Shown here: piece after piece, positions 50,038 through 59,919 of the stretch | How positions within the stretch are numbered: the first letter of the stretch is position 1 | Layout: the number at the start of each line of letters is the position of its first letter | Source of the DNA: Nocardioides conyzicola | GTDB taxonomy: Bacteria > Actinomycetota > Actinomycetes > Propionibacteriales > Nocardioidaceae | Length of the DNA: 64,000 bases | Direction: 5' to 3' | Assembly (NCBI RefSeq): GCF_039543825.1 | Contig: NZ_BAABKM010000002.1 | Location: forward strand, 1,892,133 to 1,956,132 | Translations under genes and position numbers: made by a program | Notes under the pieces: model-generated | Told to the model about the DNA's origin: nothing | The model's input: the letters and a program-made list of their open reading frames with translations, nothing else | The model's database searches: none

Positions 50038-52752
50038 ATGTCTCGGGTGATGGGCCGTCTCGGCCTGCTCGCGGAGGTGCACGACCTCCTCGAGCAGGGT
50101 CAGTCCGTCGCGCTCCACGGGCCCACGGGGATCGGCAAGAGCGCCCTGCTCGACGCCCTCGAGGAGCAGCGTCGCGAGCGCTCCGACGCCCTGGTGCTGC
50201 GGGCCAACGGCGCTGCCGCCGAGCACGGCCTGCCGTACGCCGCGCTCCAGGACCTGGTCGACCAGCTCCCGGCCGAGCTGGGTGGCGCGCTGCCCGGGCT
50301 CGCCGCACCCGTCGACGAGGACCGGCTCCGGACCGTGCTCTGCACCTCGTTCCGGTCGCTGCTGGAGCAGGCGTCCTCCGAGCGGCCGGTCCTGATCCTG
50401 CTCGACGACGTGCAGTGGCTGGACCCGCAGTCGGCGTGCGTGATCGGCTACGGCCGTCGCCGGCTCGCCGACCGGGTGGGCCTGGTCGCCACCGTGGGGC
50501 CGGCCCGCGACCCGCTGTCGGACGGCGACGTCGACCTCTCCGACCTGCACCACCTCGAGGTGCCCCCGCTCGACGCCACCGCGATGATCGAGCTGCTCGG
50601 CGCGCACGGCGTACCCGCCCACGTCGCGCAGCGGCTGCACGTCGAGTCGGGCGGGCTGCCGTCCCTGGCGCTCGCCCTCGGCGGCGCCGCCCGCGAGCAG
50701 CCCGTGCTGCTCGGCCGCCCCACGCCGATGCCGGCGAGCCTCGAGCGCGTGCTGCGTGACCGGTACCTCGCGCAGGAGGAGGGCGTGCAGACCACGGTCG
50801 CGCTCGCCGCGCTCCTGCACCGGCCGTCGGTCCGCCAGCTCGAGCGGGCCGGCCGGGCCGATGCCGACCTGCATCTCCGGGCCGCCGCGGAGGCCGGCCT
50901 GCTGACCCGCTCGGGCGACCTGCTCAGGTTCACGCCCACCGAGCTGGGCCGCGTGGTGACCGAGGCCGTCCCCGCCGTACGACGGGCCGAGTGGCACCGC
51001 GCCCTCGCCGAGGTCGCGCCCAACCCGGCCGAGCGGGCCCGGCACCGGGCGCTCGCCGATCCCCGCCCCGACGCCGACGCGGCGCGCGAGCTGGCCGTGG
51101 CGGCGCGGGAGTCCGCCGACGTCGGCAACCGCTCGATCGCCACCGAGCTCTACCTCCTCGCCGCCGACCGGGCGCCGGCCGAGCTCGGCGCTGAGCGTGT
51201 CGAGTGGCTCGCGTGCGCCGTCGAGACCGGGGCGCCCGGCAACCACGTCGAGCTGGTCCACCGGGCGCTCGACGACTTCCTCGAGCTGGCCGCCGAGCCG
51301 GGACAGACGGTGCGGGTGCGGCTGGCGCTCCCCGAGCTCGCCGGGTCCGGGGTCGCGGCGCTCGACGAGGTGCTCGCCGCCGCCCTGACCGACGCCGGCG
51401 AGGACGACCGGCTGGTCGCGATGGTCCTGATCCAGCGGTCGCGGGTCGCGCTGATGGAGTCGCGCCCCGACGAGGCGGGTCGGCTGGCCGAGCGCGCCGC
51501 CGGGCTGTTCCACCGCGCGGGCGACCGGGTCGCCGAGGCGTCGGCCCGGACCACCCTCGCGGTCGCGTCGCGGTGGACGGGCTCCGGCCTCCACGACGGG
51601 CACCTGGCCGACGCGCTGGCCCTCGTCCCCCCGAGCGAGCCGGCCCTGCCCGGCCTGACGCACACCTCGCCGGCCTACATCGCCGCCCGGTTCGCGCTCT
51701 ACGACGACCGGCTCGAGGAGGCGTGGTCGGCCAACCTCTCCATGCTCGCCCAGGTCGAGCGCGGCGCCGGGATGGACCAGGTGCACGTGCTGCGCTGCCT
51801 GGTCGAGGTCGGCGTGCGCCTCGGGCGCTGCCGCGAGGCGATGGCGTACGCCGCGCGCGCGGCCCAGGTCGGTGAGGAGTTCGGCCTCGACCCGCACACC
51901 GGCTGGTACATCAGCGCCCTGGCGGAGCTGGCCGGCGGCGACCTCGGGACCGCGCGGACCCTGGCGGAGCGGGGCGCCCTGGCGGCGGAGGAGCGAGGCG
52001 ACACCCGGTACCTGCAGCGGCACCTCCTGGTCCTCGGGCAGGCCCAGCTCCGCGCGGGCGACGCCGAGGCGGCCCGGGCGACGCTGGTCCGGATCCGCGA
52101 CATCGAGGACGAGCACCGCATCAGCGACCCCACGGTCAACCGGTGGCAGCCCGAGCTGGTGTCCGCGCTGGTCGCGCTGGGCGCCGTCGACGAGGCGGCT
52201 CGACTGATGGCGGAGGCCCGGTACGCCGTCGACGGCCGCTCCGGCACCGACGGCGTCGGCGCCCAGCTCGACCGGGCCGAGGCCGAGGTGCTCTGCGCTC
52301 TCGGCGACCTCGACGGCGCGATGCACCTGCTCGACCGGGCGGGCAAGGTCTGTGCCGACATCGGGATGCGCGTCGAGCTCGGCCGCACCCTGCTGACCCG
52401 TGCGCACGTCGAGCGCCGCGGTCGTCGCGCGGCTGCCGCGCGCACCACCCTCGAGGCGGCCGAGTCGGTCTTCGCGTCGCTGCACGCCCAGCCGTGGCTG
52501 GTGCAGGTGCGCGCCGAGCTCGCGCCGTGCCCGGTCGACGGCGCCGACGACCCGATGCTCGGCCGGCTCACCGATACCGAGGCCCGGATCGCCCAGCTCG
52601 TCTGCCAGGGCGCGAGCAACCGGCAGATCGCCGAGCGCCAGCACCTCTCGGTCAAGACGGTCGAGGCCGCCCTGACCCGGATCTACCGCAAGCTCGACGT
52701 CCGGTCCCGCACCCAGCTCGCGACCCTGCTGGTGCCCGCCCCGACCGAGTAG
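50038..52752 (+). CDS. LuxR-family large ATP-binding regulator (LAL)
   Basis: 904 residues. An N-terminal AAA/STAND ATPase has Walker A GPTGIGKS (26-33) and Walker B ILLDDVQWLD (near 125). A long helical, TPR-like middle follows, and the C-terminus is a LuxR helix-turn-helix: LTDTEARIAQLVCQGASNRQ, IAERQHLSVKTVEAALTRIY, RKLDVRSRTQLATLL. LAL regulators such as MalT switch genes on when an inducer drives ATP-dependent assembly. The target here is unknown; the downstream secreted peptidase is a candidate by position only. Confidence 0.93.
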   Translation: MSRVMGRLGLLAEVHDLLEQGQSVALHGPTGIGKSALLDALEEQRRERSDALVLRANGAAAEHGLPYAALQDLVDQLPAELGGALPGLAAPVDEDRLRTVLCTSFRSLLEQASSERPVLILLDDVQWLDPQSACVIGYGRRRLADRVGLVATVGPARDPLSDGDVDLSDLHHLEVPPLDATAMIELLGAHGVPAHVAQRLHVESGGLPSLALALGGAAREQPVLLGRPTPMPASLERVLRDRYLAQEEGVQTTVALAALLHRPSVRQLERAGRADADLHLRAAAEAGLLTRSGDLLRFTPTELGRVVTEAVPAVRRAEWHRALAEVAPNPAERARHRALADPRPDADAARELAVAARESADVGNRSIATELYLLAADRAPAELGAERVEWLACAVETGAPGNHVELVHRALDDFLELAAEPGQTVRVRLALPELAGSGVAALDEVLAAALTDAGEDDRLVAMVLIQRSRVALMESRPDEAGRLAERAAGLFHRAGDRVAEASARTTLAVASRWTGSGLHDGHLADALALVPPSEPALPGLTHTSPAYIAARFALYDDRLEEAWSANLSMLAQVERGAGMDQVHVLRCLVEVGVRLGRCREAMAYAARAAQVGEEFGLDPHTGWYISALAELAGGDLGTARTLAERGALAAEERGDTRYLQRHLLVLGQAQLRAGDAEAARATLVRIRDIEDEHRISDPTVNRWQPELVSALVALGAVDEAARLMAEARYAVDGRSGTDGVGAQLDRAEAEVLCALGDLDGAMHLLDRAGKVCADIGMRVELGRTLLTRAHVERRGRRAAAARTTLEAAESVFASLHAQPWLVQVRAELAPCPVDGADDPMLGRLTDTEARIAQLVCQGASNRQIAERQHLSVKTVEAALTRIYRKLDVRSRTQLATLLVPAPTE

Positions 52753-52883
52753 GCGACCCCGAGCAGCAAGGGTTTCCCCGCTACCGGTACCCCGTGGGGG
52801 TTCCTAGCGTTCGACTCGACGTCCCTGGACACCCCGGGCACGCCGTACTCCCACCCCCACCACCCTTCGAGGGAGATCCATCG

Positions 52884-54782
52884 ATGAGTACCAGAACGCT
52901 GCTCGGAGCGGCTCTGGCGGTCACGGTCTCGGGCGCAGTCGCCCTGGGCCCGCAGGCGCCGTCGTACCCCACCTCCGCCGCCCCCGTCGCGAAGTCGGCC
53001 GGCAAGAGCGCCGACCACCGCCCCGTCTCCGACCGGGTGGCGCGCACCGCCGCCCGGACGTACGTCGCGGACCACCGCGCGAGCTTCAAGGCCAGCTCGC
53101 ACGACGCCTTCCGGCAGGCGAGCACGACGGCCGGCACGACCGGCACGCAGTACGTCGCCTACACCCGCACCTACCGCGGGCTGCCCGTGGTGGGCGGTGA
53201 CTTCGTCCTCGCCGTCGACCGGTCCGGCAAGGTGACCGGCCGCAGCGCGACCCAGTCGCGGGTGATCGCGCTGCGCTCGACCAGGCCGACCGTGAAGCCG
53301 GCGGCGGCCCGTCGTACGGCGAAGCGCCAGGTCGGCCACGTCACCCGCGCGTCGAAGCCCCAGCTCGTCGTCCTCGCGAAGTCGCGTCCGACGCTGGCCT
53401 GGCAGACCCTCGTCGTCGGCACCACGAAGCACCGGCCCACGAAGCTGACCGTCTACACCAACGCCCGCACCGGCAAGGTCATCGACAGCTGGGACCGCGT
53501 GGTCGACGGCAGCGGCAACGGCTACTACTACCCCGGCGTCACCATCGGTACGTCGCTGAGCGGCTCGACGTACCGGATGTCCGACTCGACCCGCTCCGGT
53601 GTCTCCTGCGCCAACCAGGCCGGCACGATCTACACCGGCCCGGACGACTCCTGGGGCAACGGCTCGGGCACCAACCTCGAGACCGGCTGCGTCGACGTGC
53701 TCTACAGCGTCGACAAGGAAGTCGACATGCTGTCGGCCTGGCTCGGTCGCAGCGGCGTCAAGGGCAACGGGACCAGCTACCCGGCACGCGTCGGCCTCAA
53801 CGACGTCAACGCCTACTTCGACGGCTCCAAGACCAACTTCGGGCACAGCCAGGACAACGCCCGCCAGCTCACCGCGATCGACATCGTCGCCCACGAGAAC
53901 GGCCACGGCGTCTTCGAGACCACGCCGGGTGCCTCCACCGGTGACAACGAGACCGGCGGCATGAACGAGGCCACTGGCGACATCTTCGGCGCCCTGACCG
54001 AGGCCTACGCCAACAACCCCAATGACCCGGCGGACTTCACCGTCGGCGAGGAGGCGGACCTGGTCGGTGACGGCCCGATCCGCTACATGTACAACCCGAG
54101 CATCGTGGGCGACCCCAACTGCTGGTCGTCGAGCATCAAGAACGCCGAGGTCCACGCGGCCGCCGGCCCGCTCAACCACTGGTTCTACCTGCTCTCGCAG
54201 GGCTCGGCAGCCTCCCCGGCGTCGCCGACCTGCAACGGGTCGACCGTCACCGGTGTCGGCATCCAGGCCGCCGGCAAGATCTTCTACAACGGCCTGTTGC
54301 TGAAGACGACGTACTGGACCCACGGCAAGGCCCGGGTCGCGACCCTGACCGCGGCCAAGAACCTGTACGGCAGCACCGACTGCACGACCTTCAACCGGGT
54401 GAAGGCCGCCTGGGACGCCGTCTCGGTCCCGGCCCAGTCCGGCGAGCCGACCTGCGGATCGGGCGGCGGCGGGGGCACCTGCACCAAGGTCACGGCCACG
54501 GGTACGGCGTCGTCGGGCACCTCGACGTACAAGCCGTCCTCGACGGGCTTCTCGGTGACGACCGCCGGCACCATCAACGGCTGCCTCACCGGCCCGAGCG
54601 GGGTCGACCTCGACCTCTACCTGCAGAAGAAGAGCGGGTCGTCGTGGGTCGACGTCGCCGCCAGTGAGGGGTCGACCGCGACCGAGAGCGTCACGTACTC
54701 GGCCGGCACCGGCACCTACCGGTGGGACGTCTACGCGTACTCGGGCTCCGGCTCGTTCACGCTGAAGTACGACACCCCCTGA
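52884..54782 (+). CDS. Secreted M4 metallopeptidase with C-terminal pre-peptidase-like domain
   Basis: 632 residues: a signal peptide (LLGAALAVTVSGAVALGPQA), an FTP/PepSY-like propeptide (to about 230), and a thermolysin-type catalytic domain with HENGH at 337-341 and Glu362 in GGMNEATGD, ending with the helix around GPLNHWFYLLSQG. After a Gly-rich linker (CGSGGGGGT) comes a C-terminal beta domain of about 100 residues (GPSGVDLDLYLQKKSGSSW) of the pre-peptidase C-terminal type. It is an extracellular protease. A ribosome-binding site (GGGAG) precedes the ATG, and a strong terminator follows. Confidence 0.95.
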   Translation: MSTRTLLGAALAVTVSGAVALGPQAPSYPTSAAPVAKSAGKSADHRPVSDRVARTAARTYVADHRASFKASSHDAFRQASTTAGTTGTQYVAYTRTYRGLPVVGGDFVLAVDRSGKVTGRSATQSRVIALRSTRPTVKPAAARRTAKRQVGHVTRASKPQLVVLAKSRPTLAWQTLVVGTTKHRPTKLTVYTNARTGKVIDSWDRVVDGSGNGYYYPGVTIGTSLSGSTYRMSDSTRSGVSCANQAGTIYTGPDDSWGNGSGTNLETGCVDVLYSVDKEVDMLSAWLGRSGVKGNGTSYPARVGLNDVNAYFDGSKTNFGHSQDNARQLTAIDIVAHENGHGVFETTPGASTGDNETGGMNEATGDIFGALTEAYANNPNDPADFTVGEEADLVGDGPIRYMYNPSIVGDPNCWSSSIKNAEVHAAAGPLNHWFYLLSQGSAASPASPTCNGSTVTGVGIQAAGKIFYNGLLLKTTYWTHGKARVATLTAAKNLYGSTDCTTFNRVKAAWDAVSVPAQSGEPTCGSGGGGGTCTKVTATGTASSGTSTYKPSSTGFSVTTAGTINGCLTGPSGVDLDLYLQKKSGSSWVDVAASEGSTATESVTYSAGTGTYRWDVYAYSGSGSFTLKYDTP

Positions 54783-54812
54783 CAGCAGCACTGAGCACCA
54801 CAGCGAGAAAAA

Positions 54813-54844
54813 CCGAGGCCCCGGCGCGAACGCCGGGGCCTCGG
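54813..54844 (+). terminator. Terminator of the M4 peptidase gene
   Basis: CCGAGGCCCCGGCG and CGCCGGGGCCTCGG form a perfect 14-base stem with a CGAA tetraloop, 30 bases after the stop. It is preceded by A-rich sequence (GAGAAAAA). Confidence 0.88.
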
Positions 54845-54874
54845 CCCTTCGTGGCTCCCGATCCGGGGCGAGGG

Positions 54875-54957
54875 GGTGCTCCAGATCGTGCCCACCAAAG
54901 GGCGAGCCCCTCGCTGCATGGGGTCAGCAAGGGGCTCTTGCCGACACAAGGTGCTCC
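54875..54957. other. Structured intergenic segment flanked by 8-bp direct repeats
   Basis: Two stem-loops abut: GCCC-ACCAAA-GGGC (54890-54903) and GAGCCCCTCGCTG/CAGCAAGGGGCTC (54904-54937, one mismatch). GGTGCTCC occurs directly on both sides (54875-54882 and 54950-54957). Possibly a small RNA, leader structure or short mobile relic. The 242 bases from 54844 to 55085 hold no convincing gene. Confidence 0.4.
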
Positions 54958-55085
54958 CTCCGAGTCGACACTCATATGGTGGCACGCCACTGGTGAGGGT
55001 GTCTGCGGTTTGCGACAAGGACTGGGGCCGTCTTCCGCGCCACCGGGTGCTTGGGAGACAGGGCCCGGGGTGCGAGGCTGGCCAC

Positions 55086-56543
55086 ATGAACGGACTCGAC
55101 CTTCTCGGCCCCGACCAGCGGGGTCTCTACATCGGCGGCGCGTGGCGTGAGGCGGAGGGCGGTGAGCGGCTCGACGTGATCGATCCGGCCGACGGATCGG
55201 TGCTCACCGACGTCGCGGACGGCTCGGTCAACGACGCCGTCGACGCCCTCGACGCCGCGGTCGCCGCCCAGGCCGCCTGGGCCAGGACGCCACCGCGCGA
55301 GCGCGGGGAGATCCTGCGGACCGCCTTCAGCCTGATCACCGACCGCGCCGACCAGTTCGCGCACCTGATGAGCCTCGAGATGGGCAAGACGGTCGCGGAG
55401 GCGCGCGGCGAGGTCGGGTACGGCGTCGAGTTCTTCCGCTGGTACGCCGAGGAGGCGGTGCGCATCCACGGCCGCTGGATGCAGGCGCCGGCCGGCGGGA
55501 GCCGGTTGCTGACCATCAAGAAGCCCGTCGGCCCCTGCCTCTTCATCACCCCGTGGAACTTCCCGCTCGCGATGGGCACCCGCAAGATCGGCCCGGCGAT
55601 CGCCGCTGGCTGCACGATGGTGGTCAAGCCGGCCAGCCAGACGCCGCTGACGATGCTCGCCCTGGCCGGGGTGCTCGCGGAGGCCGGGCTGCCCGACGGG
55701 GTGCTCAACGTGGTCACCACCACCCGGCACGGCGAGTTCAGCCAGACGCTGCAGGCCGACGACCGGCTCCGCAAGGTCAGCTTCACGGGCTCGACGGGCG
55801 TCGGGAAGGTGCTGGTGCGGCAGTCGGCCGACCAGCTCCAGCGGCTGAGCATGGAACTCGGCGGCAACGCGCCGTTCCTCGTCTTCGAGGACGCCGACGT
55901 CGACGCCGCCGTGGACGGCGCGATGATCGCGAAGATGCGCAACATGGGCGAGGCGTGCACGGCCGCCAACCGGTTCCTGGTGCACCGCTCGGTCGCGCAG
56001 GAGTTCGCCGAGAAGCTCGGGCAGCGGATGGGCGGGCTCACCCTCGGCCGCGGCCAGGACGAGGGCGTCGACGTCGGCCCGCTGATCGACGAGAAGGCGG
56101 TCGAGAGCGTGAGCCAGCTCGTCACCGACGCCATCCACGACGGCGCGACCGTCGTGACCGGCGGCCAGGCGCCCGACGGGCCGGGCTACTTCTACCCGCC
56201 CACCGTGCTGCTCGACGTCCCCGTCGAGTCCGAGATCAACGTGCAGGAGATCTTCGGCCCGGTCGCGCCGATCAGCACCTTCGAGACCGAGGAGGAGGCG
56301 ATCCAGCAGGCCAACGACACGGAGTACGGCCTGGCGTCGTACGTCTACACCCGCGACCTGGCCCGCACCATCCGGATCGCCGAGTCCCTGGACTTCGGGA
56401 TGATCGGGATCAACTCCGGCCTGATCTCCAACCCGGCGGCGCCGTTCGGCGGGGTCAAGGCGAGCGGGTTCGGCCGCGAGGGCGGGTTCGAGGGCATCGA
56501 GGAGTACCTCGAGACGACGTACGTCGCGCTACCGGCGGGCTGA
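55086..56543 (+). CDS. gabD: NAD(P)-dependent succinate-semialdehyde dehydrogenase
   Basis: 485 residues of the aldehyde dehydrogenase superfamily, closest in style to GabD: LYIGGAWREAEGGERLDVID at the start, PVGPCLFITPWNFPLAM with the cofactor Asn, catalytic Glu in SMELGGNAPFLVFEDAD, and catalytic Cys in NMGEACTAANRFLVH. The C-terminal APFGGVKASGFGREGGFEGI fits. It oxidises succinate semialdehyde to succinate in GABA-type catabolism; related enzymes accept other aldehydes. The 3' end overlaps a convergent lipoprotein gene by 15 bases. Confidence 0.88.
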   Translation: MNGLDLLGPDQRGLYIGGAWREAEGGERLDVIDPADGSVLTDVADGSVNDAVDALDAAVAAQAAWARTPPRERGEILRTAFSLITDRADQFAHLMSLEMGKTVAEARGEVGYGVEFFRWYAEEAVRIHGRWMQAPAGGSRLLTIKKPVGPCLFITPWNFPLAMGTRKIGPAIAAGCTMVVKPASQTPLTMLALAGVLAEAGLPDGVLNVVTTTRHGEFSQTLQADDRLRKVSFTGSTGVGKVLVRQSADQLQRLSMELGGNAPFLVFEDADVDAAVDGAMIAKMRNMGEACTAANRFLVHRSVAQEFAEKLGQRMGGLTLGRGQDEGVDVGPLIDEKAVESVSQLVTDAIHDGATVVTGGQAPDGPGYFYPPTVLLDVPVESEINVQEIFGPVAPISTFETEEEAIQQANDTEYGLASYVYTRDLARTIRIAESLDFGMIGINSGLISNPAAPFGGVKASGFGREGGFEGIEEYLETTYVALPAG

Positions 56544-57503
56544 CGCCGCCTGCCGGCCGAGCCAGACGTCCCAGCCGCGGTCGAGCGGGTCGCGGCCCGC
56601 GGCCGCCGGCTGGTCGGAGGCCCAGCTGGCGAAGGCGTCGTGGCCGTGGTGCAGGGTCAGCCACGCCGACGTCCTGGTGGCCGCGAGGGCGGTGAGCGAG
56701 GTGTGGGCCAGCGGCGCGAGCGTCCGGCCGTAGCGGGCGACGGTCAGCTGGGCGGCGGGCACCGAGGCGCTGCCGATAACGAGGTCGAGGTCGAGGCGGA
56801 CGTGGTCCTGCCGGCGGTCGAGCTGCCACGACCGGGCCCACACCGGCTGGCCCTCCGCCCCGGCGTTGCGCTGCACCGCCTGGAAGAGCGCCACGTCGGA
56901 TGCCCGCACCCGGGCGCTGGCGGTGAACGTCGCCTCCCCGGCCCGGAAGACCCAGGTGGTGGCCGCGGTCCCGTGCCCGATCCGCCGGACCTCGGCGATG
57001 TCGTGGGCGGTCGCTCCCGCCGAGCCGACGGAGATCGTCTCGCCGTCGGCTCGAACGTCGTACCCCACCGTCCCGAGCAGCGCCTCGGTGAGGGACAACC
57101 AGGTGCTCAGGACGTCCGTCTCGTCCCGGCGCGCCGCGAAGCCCGGGTCGACGGTGAGCGCGGACTTCGGGTCGAGCGCCGGCACCAGCGTCAGGAGGTA
57201 CGCCGGGTAGTCGAGGTCGGCGGCCACGGCGCCGATCGCGGTGACCAGGGCGGAGAGCGCCGCCGGGGTCTCGACGTCGCCGGCGTAGGTGACGGTGATC
57301 GCGGCGGACCGGTCGGGCGTCGGTGTCGCGACGTCGACGTCGATGACGTGGTGCAGCCGGCCGATGTGGGTCTGCACGGTGCGGGACTCGTCGACCGGCT
57401 CCGCGCACCCCGCGAGGATGCTCGCCAGCAGCGCCGCGACCAGGACGATCGCGGCGGTCGCATGCGGGCGCGCGTGACCGCGTCGCCCCCCGACGATGCC
57501 CAT
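56529..57503 (-). CDS. Putative lipoprotein of unknown function
   Basis: 324 residues. A signal peptide with lipobox (LLASILAGC) places the mature protein outside the membrane. The mature part repeats a beta-rich pattern (TVTYAGDVETPAALSALVTA; ATFTASARVRASDVALFQAV). No family is recognised. It overlaps the succinate-semialdehyde dehydrogenase 3' end by 15 bases and diverges from DUF2332 with start codons close together; the ATG at 57503 could be extended or shortened. Confidence 0.65.
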   Translation of the reverse strand: MGIVGGRRGHARPHATAAIVLVAALLASILAGCAEPVDESRTVQTHIGRLHHVIDVDVATPTPDRSAAITVTYAGDVETPAALSALVTAIGAVAADLDYPAYLLTLVPALDPKSALTVDPGFAARRDETDVLSTWLSLTEALLGTVGYDVRADGETISVGSAGATAHDIAEVRRIGHGTAATTWVFRAGEATFTASARVRASDVALFQAVQRNAGAEGQPVWARSWQLDRRQDHVRLDLDLVIGSASVPAAQLTVARYGRTLAPLAHTSLTALAATRTSAWLTLHHGHDAFASWASDQPAAAGRDPLDRGWDVWLGRQAASARR

Positions 57504-57561
57504 GTCGAGAATGGTGGCCTATCCGGGCGACGTCCGGACCGGAACGACGAGGATGGCCGCG

Positions 57562-58566
57562 ATGGATGTCTACGGCGAGACCCCTCGGCAGTATGCCGAC
57601 TTCGCGGCCGACGCCGCGCCGACCTCGCCCTGCTTCGCGGACTGGTCGCGGCGGATCGCGGCGGACCCGGAGGTGATCGCGTGGATCGACACGCTCCCGG
57701 TCGCCAAGCGGCAGCCCAACCTGGTCCTGGCGGCCGCGCGCTGGCACGGCGTACCCGCTCCCGGCCCGTACGCCGCGCTGCGGTCCGCGCTGCTCGACGA
57801 CGACGGCACCATCCGGGCGACGATCCTGGCGCGCGCGACCCAGACCAACGAGGTCGGCCGCCTGGCCACGCTCGTCCCCGCCTTCGCGACGCTCGCGGCC
57901 GATGGGCCGGTCGCGCTCCTCGAGGTCGGCGCCAGTGCGGGGCTGTGCCTCTACCCCGACCGGTGGTCCTACGCCTGGACGACCGATGACGGCGTACGCC
58001 GGGCCGGCGCGGGGCCGGAGCTGACCTGCGACGTGCGCGGTCCGGCGCCCCTGCCTGACCGCCCACCGGCGGTCGCCTGGCGGGGCGGGATCGACCTCCA
58101 CCCGCTCGACGTCACCGACGAGGACCAGATGGCCTGGCTGACGACGCTGGTCTGGCCGGAGCACGACGACCGCCGTTCCCGGCTGCGCGCCGCCGTCGAC
58201 ATGGCCCGCGCCGACCCGCCGGCGATCCTGGGCGGCGACCTGCTCGAGGAGCTGCCGTCGCTGGTCGAGGAGGCAGCCCGGCACGCGCCCGTGGTGGTCT
58301 TCCACAGCGCCGTGATCGCCTACCTGCCCGAGGTCCGGCGCGAGGAGTTCCACGAGCTGATGACCGCACTCGTCGCGGAGGGTCGCTGCCACTGGGTCAG
58401 CAACGAGGGTCCGCGCGTGCTGCCACGGGTGACCACGACCGGCCCGGACCGGCAGGAGGACGAGCCCGGGTTCGTCCTCGGCATCGACGGCCGCGCCGTC
58501 GCGTCGACGCAGGGGCACGGACGCTGGCTGCGCTGGTACGACGCCCTTGACTTCAACTCCGGTTGA
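57562..58566 (+). CDS. DUF2332 protein
   Basis: 334 residues matching DUF2332: PRQYADFAADAAPTSPCFAD at the start, RQPNLVLAAARWHGVPAPGP, ATQTNEVGRLATLVPAFATL, LLEVGASAGLCLYPDRWSYA, and VVVFHSAVIAYLPEVRREEF. The LEVGASAGL segment resembles the cofactor loop of methyltransferases, so SAM binding is possible, but function is unknown. The ATG at 57562 sits eight bases after GAGGA; ATG at 57553 is the alternative. The convergent direction is free, and MFS follows on the same strand. Confidence 0.9.
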   Translation: MDVYGETPRQYADFAADAAPTSPCFADWSRRIAADPEVIAWIDTLPVAKRQPNLVLAAARWHGVPAPGPYAALRSALLDDDGTIRATILARATQTNEVGRLATLVPAFATLAADGPVALLEVGASAGLCLYPDRWSYAWTTDDGVRRAGAGPELTCDVRGPAPLPDRPPAVAWRGGIDLHPLDVTDEDQMAWLTTLVWPEHDDRRSRLRAAVDMARADPPAILGGDLLEELPSLVEEAARHAPVVVFHSAVIAYLPEVRREEFHELMTALVAEGRCHWVSNEGPRVLPRVTTTGPDRQEDEPGFVLGIDGRAVASTQGHGRWLRWYDALDFNSG

Positions 58567-58653
58567 GATTGTCGGATGGGTCCGTGCACGCGGGCCGATG
58601 AAACCGGTGGGGACCGTCGGTCGGAACCGTCAGACTGGTGGCCAGGAGGGCAG

Positions 58654-59919
58654 ATGACCGACACCGACGTCGCGTCCAGGACCCGGCTGCCGCGCGCGCT
58701 GACGCCGTTCCGGCACCCGGCCTACCGCCGGCTCGCGGTCGCGCTGGTGCTGGCGACGTTCGCGGGCGGCGTGTGGGTCGTGGGCCTGGTCTGGGAGGTG
58801 ATCCGCCTCGGCGGCGGCCCGGCCCAGCTGTCCCTCGTCTCGACCGCCGGCGCCGTGGGCGTGCTGCTGCCGGCCCTGCTCGGCGGCGTGGTCGCCGACA
58901 GGGTGCCGCAGAAGGCGATCCTGCTGGGCGTCGCGACGACCGAGTTCGCCTGCATGGGGCTCGTGGCCGCCTTCTCCGTCACCGACCTCACCCGGCTCTG
59001 GCAGCTGGCGGTCGTCGGCTTCGTGATCGGCGCCGCCATGGCGTTCTACTACCCGGCCTACTCGGCCTGGCTGCCCGCCCTGGTGCCCGAGGAGGACCTG
59101 CTCGCGGTCAACGGCTTCGAGGGGATGATCCGCCCGACGATCGGGCAGGCGCTCGGCCCCGCGGTCGCCGGCGTCGTGGTCGGCGCCGCCTCACCGGGTG
59201 CCGCCCTGTCCGTCGCGGCGGCCTGCTCGCTCGCCGGGCTGGTCGCCCTGTCGACGGTGCCGCTGACGCCGGTCCGGCGCGACGCGGACCACCCGGCGAC
59301 GTCGGTCCTCCACGACCTCCGCGAGGGCTTCGTCTACATGGTGCGGACGCCGTGGCTCCTGGCCACGCTGCTCTTCGCGTCGCTGCTGGTGTTCCTGATC
59401 ATGGGGCCGCTCGAGGTGCTGCTGCCGTTCCTGATCAAGGACAAGCTCGGCGGTGGACCGGGCGACCACGCGCTGGTGCTGGCGGCCTTCGGCGTCGGTG
59501 GTGCGGTCGGCTCGTTGACGGTCGCCTCCCTGCGGATGCCCCGGCGCTACCTCACCTGGATGAACCTGATGTGGGGCTTCGGGTGCCTGCCGTTCGTCGC
59601 CATGGGCGTGGCCACGGAGATCTGGATGCTGGTCGTGGCCGCCTTCGTCCTGGGCGTGTTCTTCTCGGCCCCGATGGTGATCTGGGGGACGCTGCTCCAG
59701 CGGCGCGTCCCGCCGCACCTGCTGGGCCGGGTCGCCTCGCTCGACTTCTTCGTCTCGATCAGCCTGATGCCGCTGTCGATGGCGGTGGCCGGCCCGGTCT
59801 CCGAGGCGATCGGGCTGCGCACGACCTTCCTGATCGCCGGCACCGTCCCCGCCGTGGTCGCCGTCGTCGCGATCGTCGCCGCCCGGCTGCCGCAGGACGA
59901 GGTCGCCCACCCGCTATAG
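58654..59919 (+). CDS. MFS transporter (MFS_3 type)
   Basis: 421 residues, about twelve hydrophobic helices. Begins PRALTPFRHPAYRRLAVAL and has GGVVADRVPQKAILLGVATT at the motif A loop and YYPAYSAWLPALVPEEDLLA later, typical of the MFS_3 multidrug or siderophore exporter group. A strong GGAGGG lies six or so bases before the ATG. Substrate unknown. The TAG stop interlocks with the LtrA stop in CTATAG (59914-59919). Confidence 0.9.
   Translation: MTDTDVASRTRLPRALTPFRHPAYRRLAVALVLATFAGGVWVVGLVWEVIRLGGGPAQLSLVSTAGAVGVLLPALLGGVVADRVPQKAILLGVATTEFACMGLVAAFSVTDLTRLWQLAVVGFVIGAAMAFYYPAYSAWLPALVPEEDLLAVNGFEGMIRPTIGQALGPAVAGVVVGAASPGAALSVAAACSLAGLVALSTVPLTPVRRDADHPATSVLHDLREGFVYMVRTPWLLATLLFASLLVFLIMGPLEVLLPFLIKDKLGGGPGDHALVLAAFGVGGAVGSLTVASLRMPRRYLTWMNLMWGFGCLPFVAMGVATEIWMLVVAAFVLGVFFSAPMVIWGTLLQRRVPPHLLGRVASLDFFVSISLMPLSMAVAGPVSEAIGLRTTFLIAGTVPAVVAVVAIVAARLPQDEVAHPL

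Noticed and set aside
54731..55087. A 118-codon and a 77-codon minus-strand frame over the terminator and intergenic hairpins
   Set aside because: They run through the M4 gene end and the terminator stem; no family features or ribosome-binding site.
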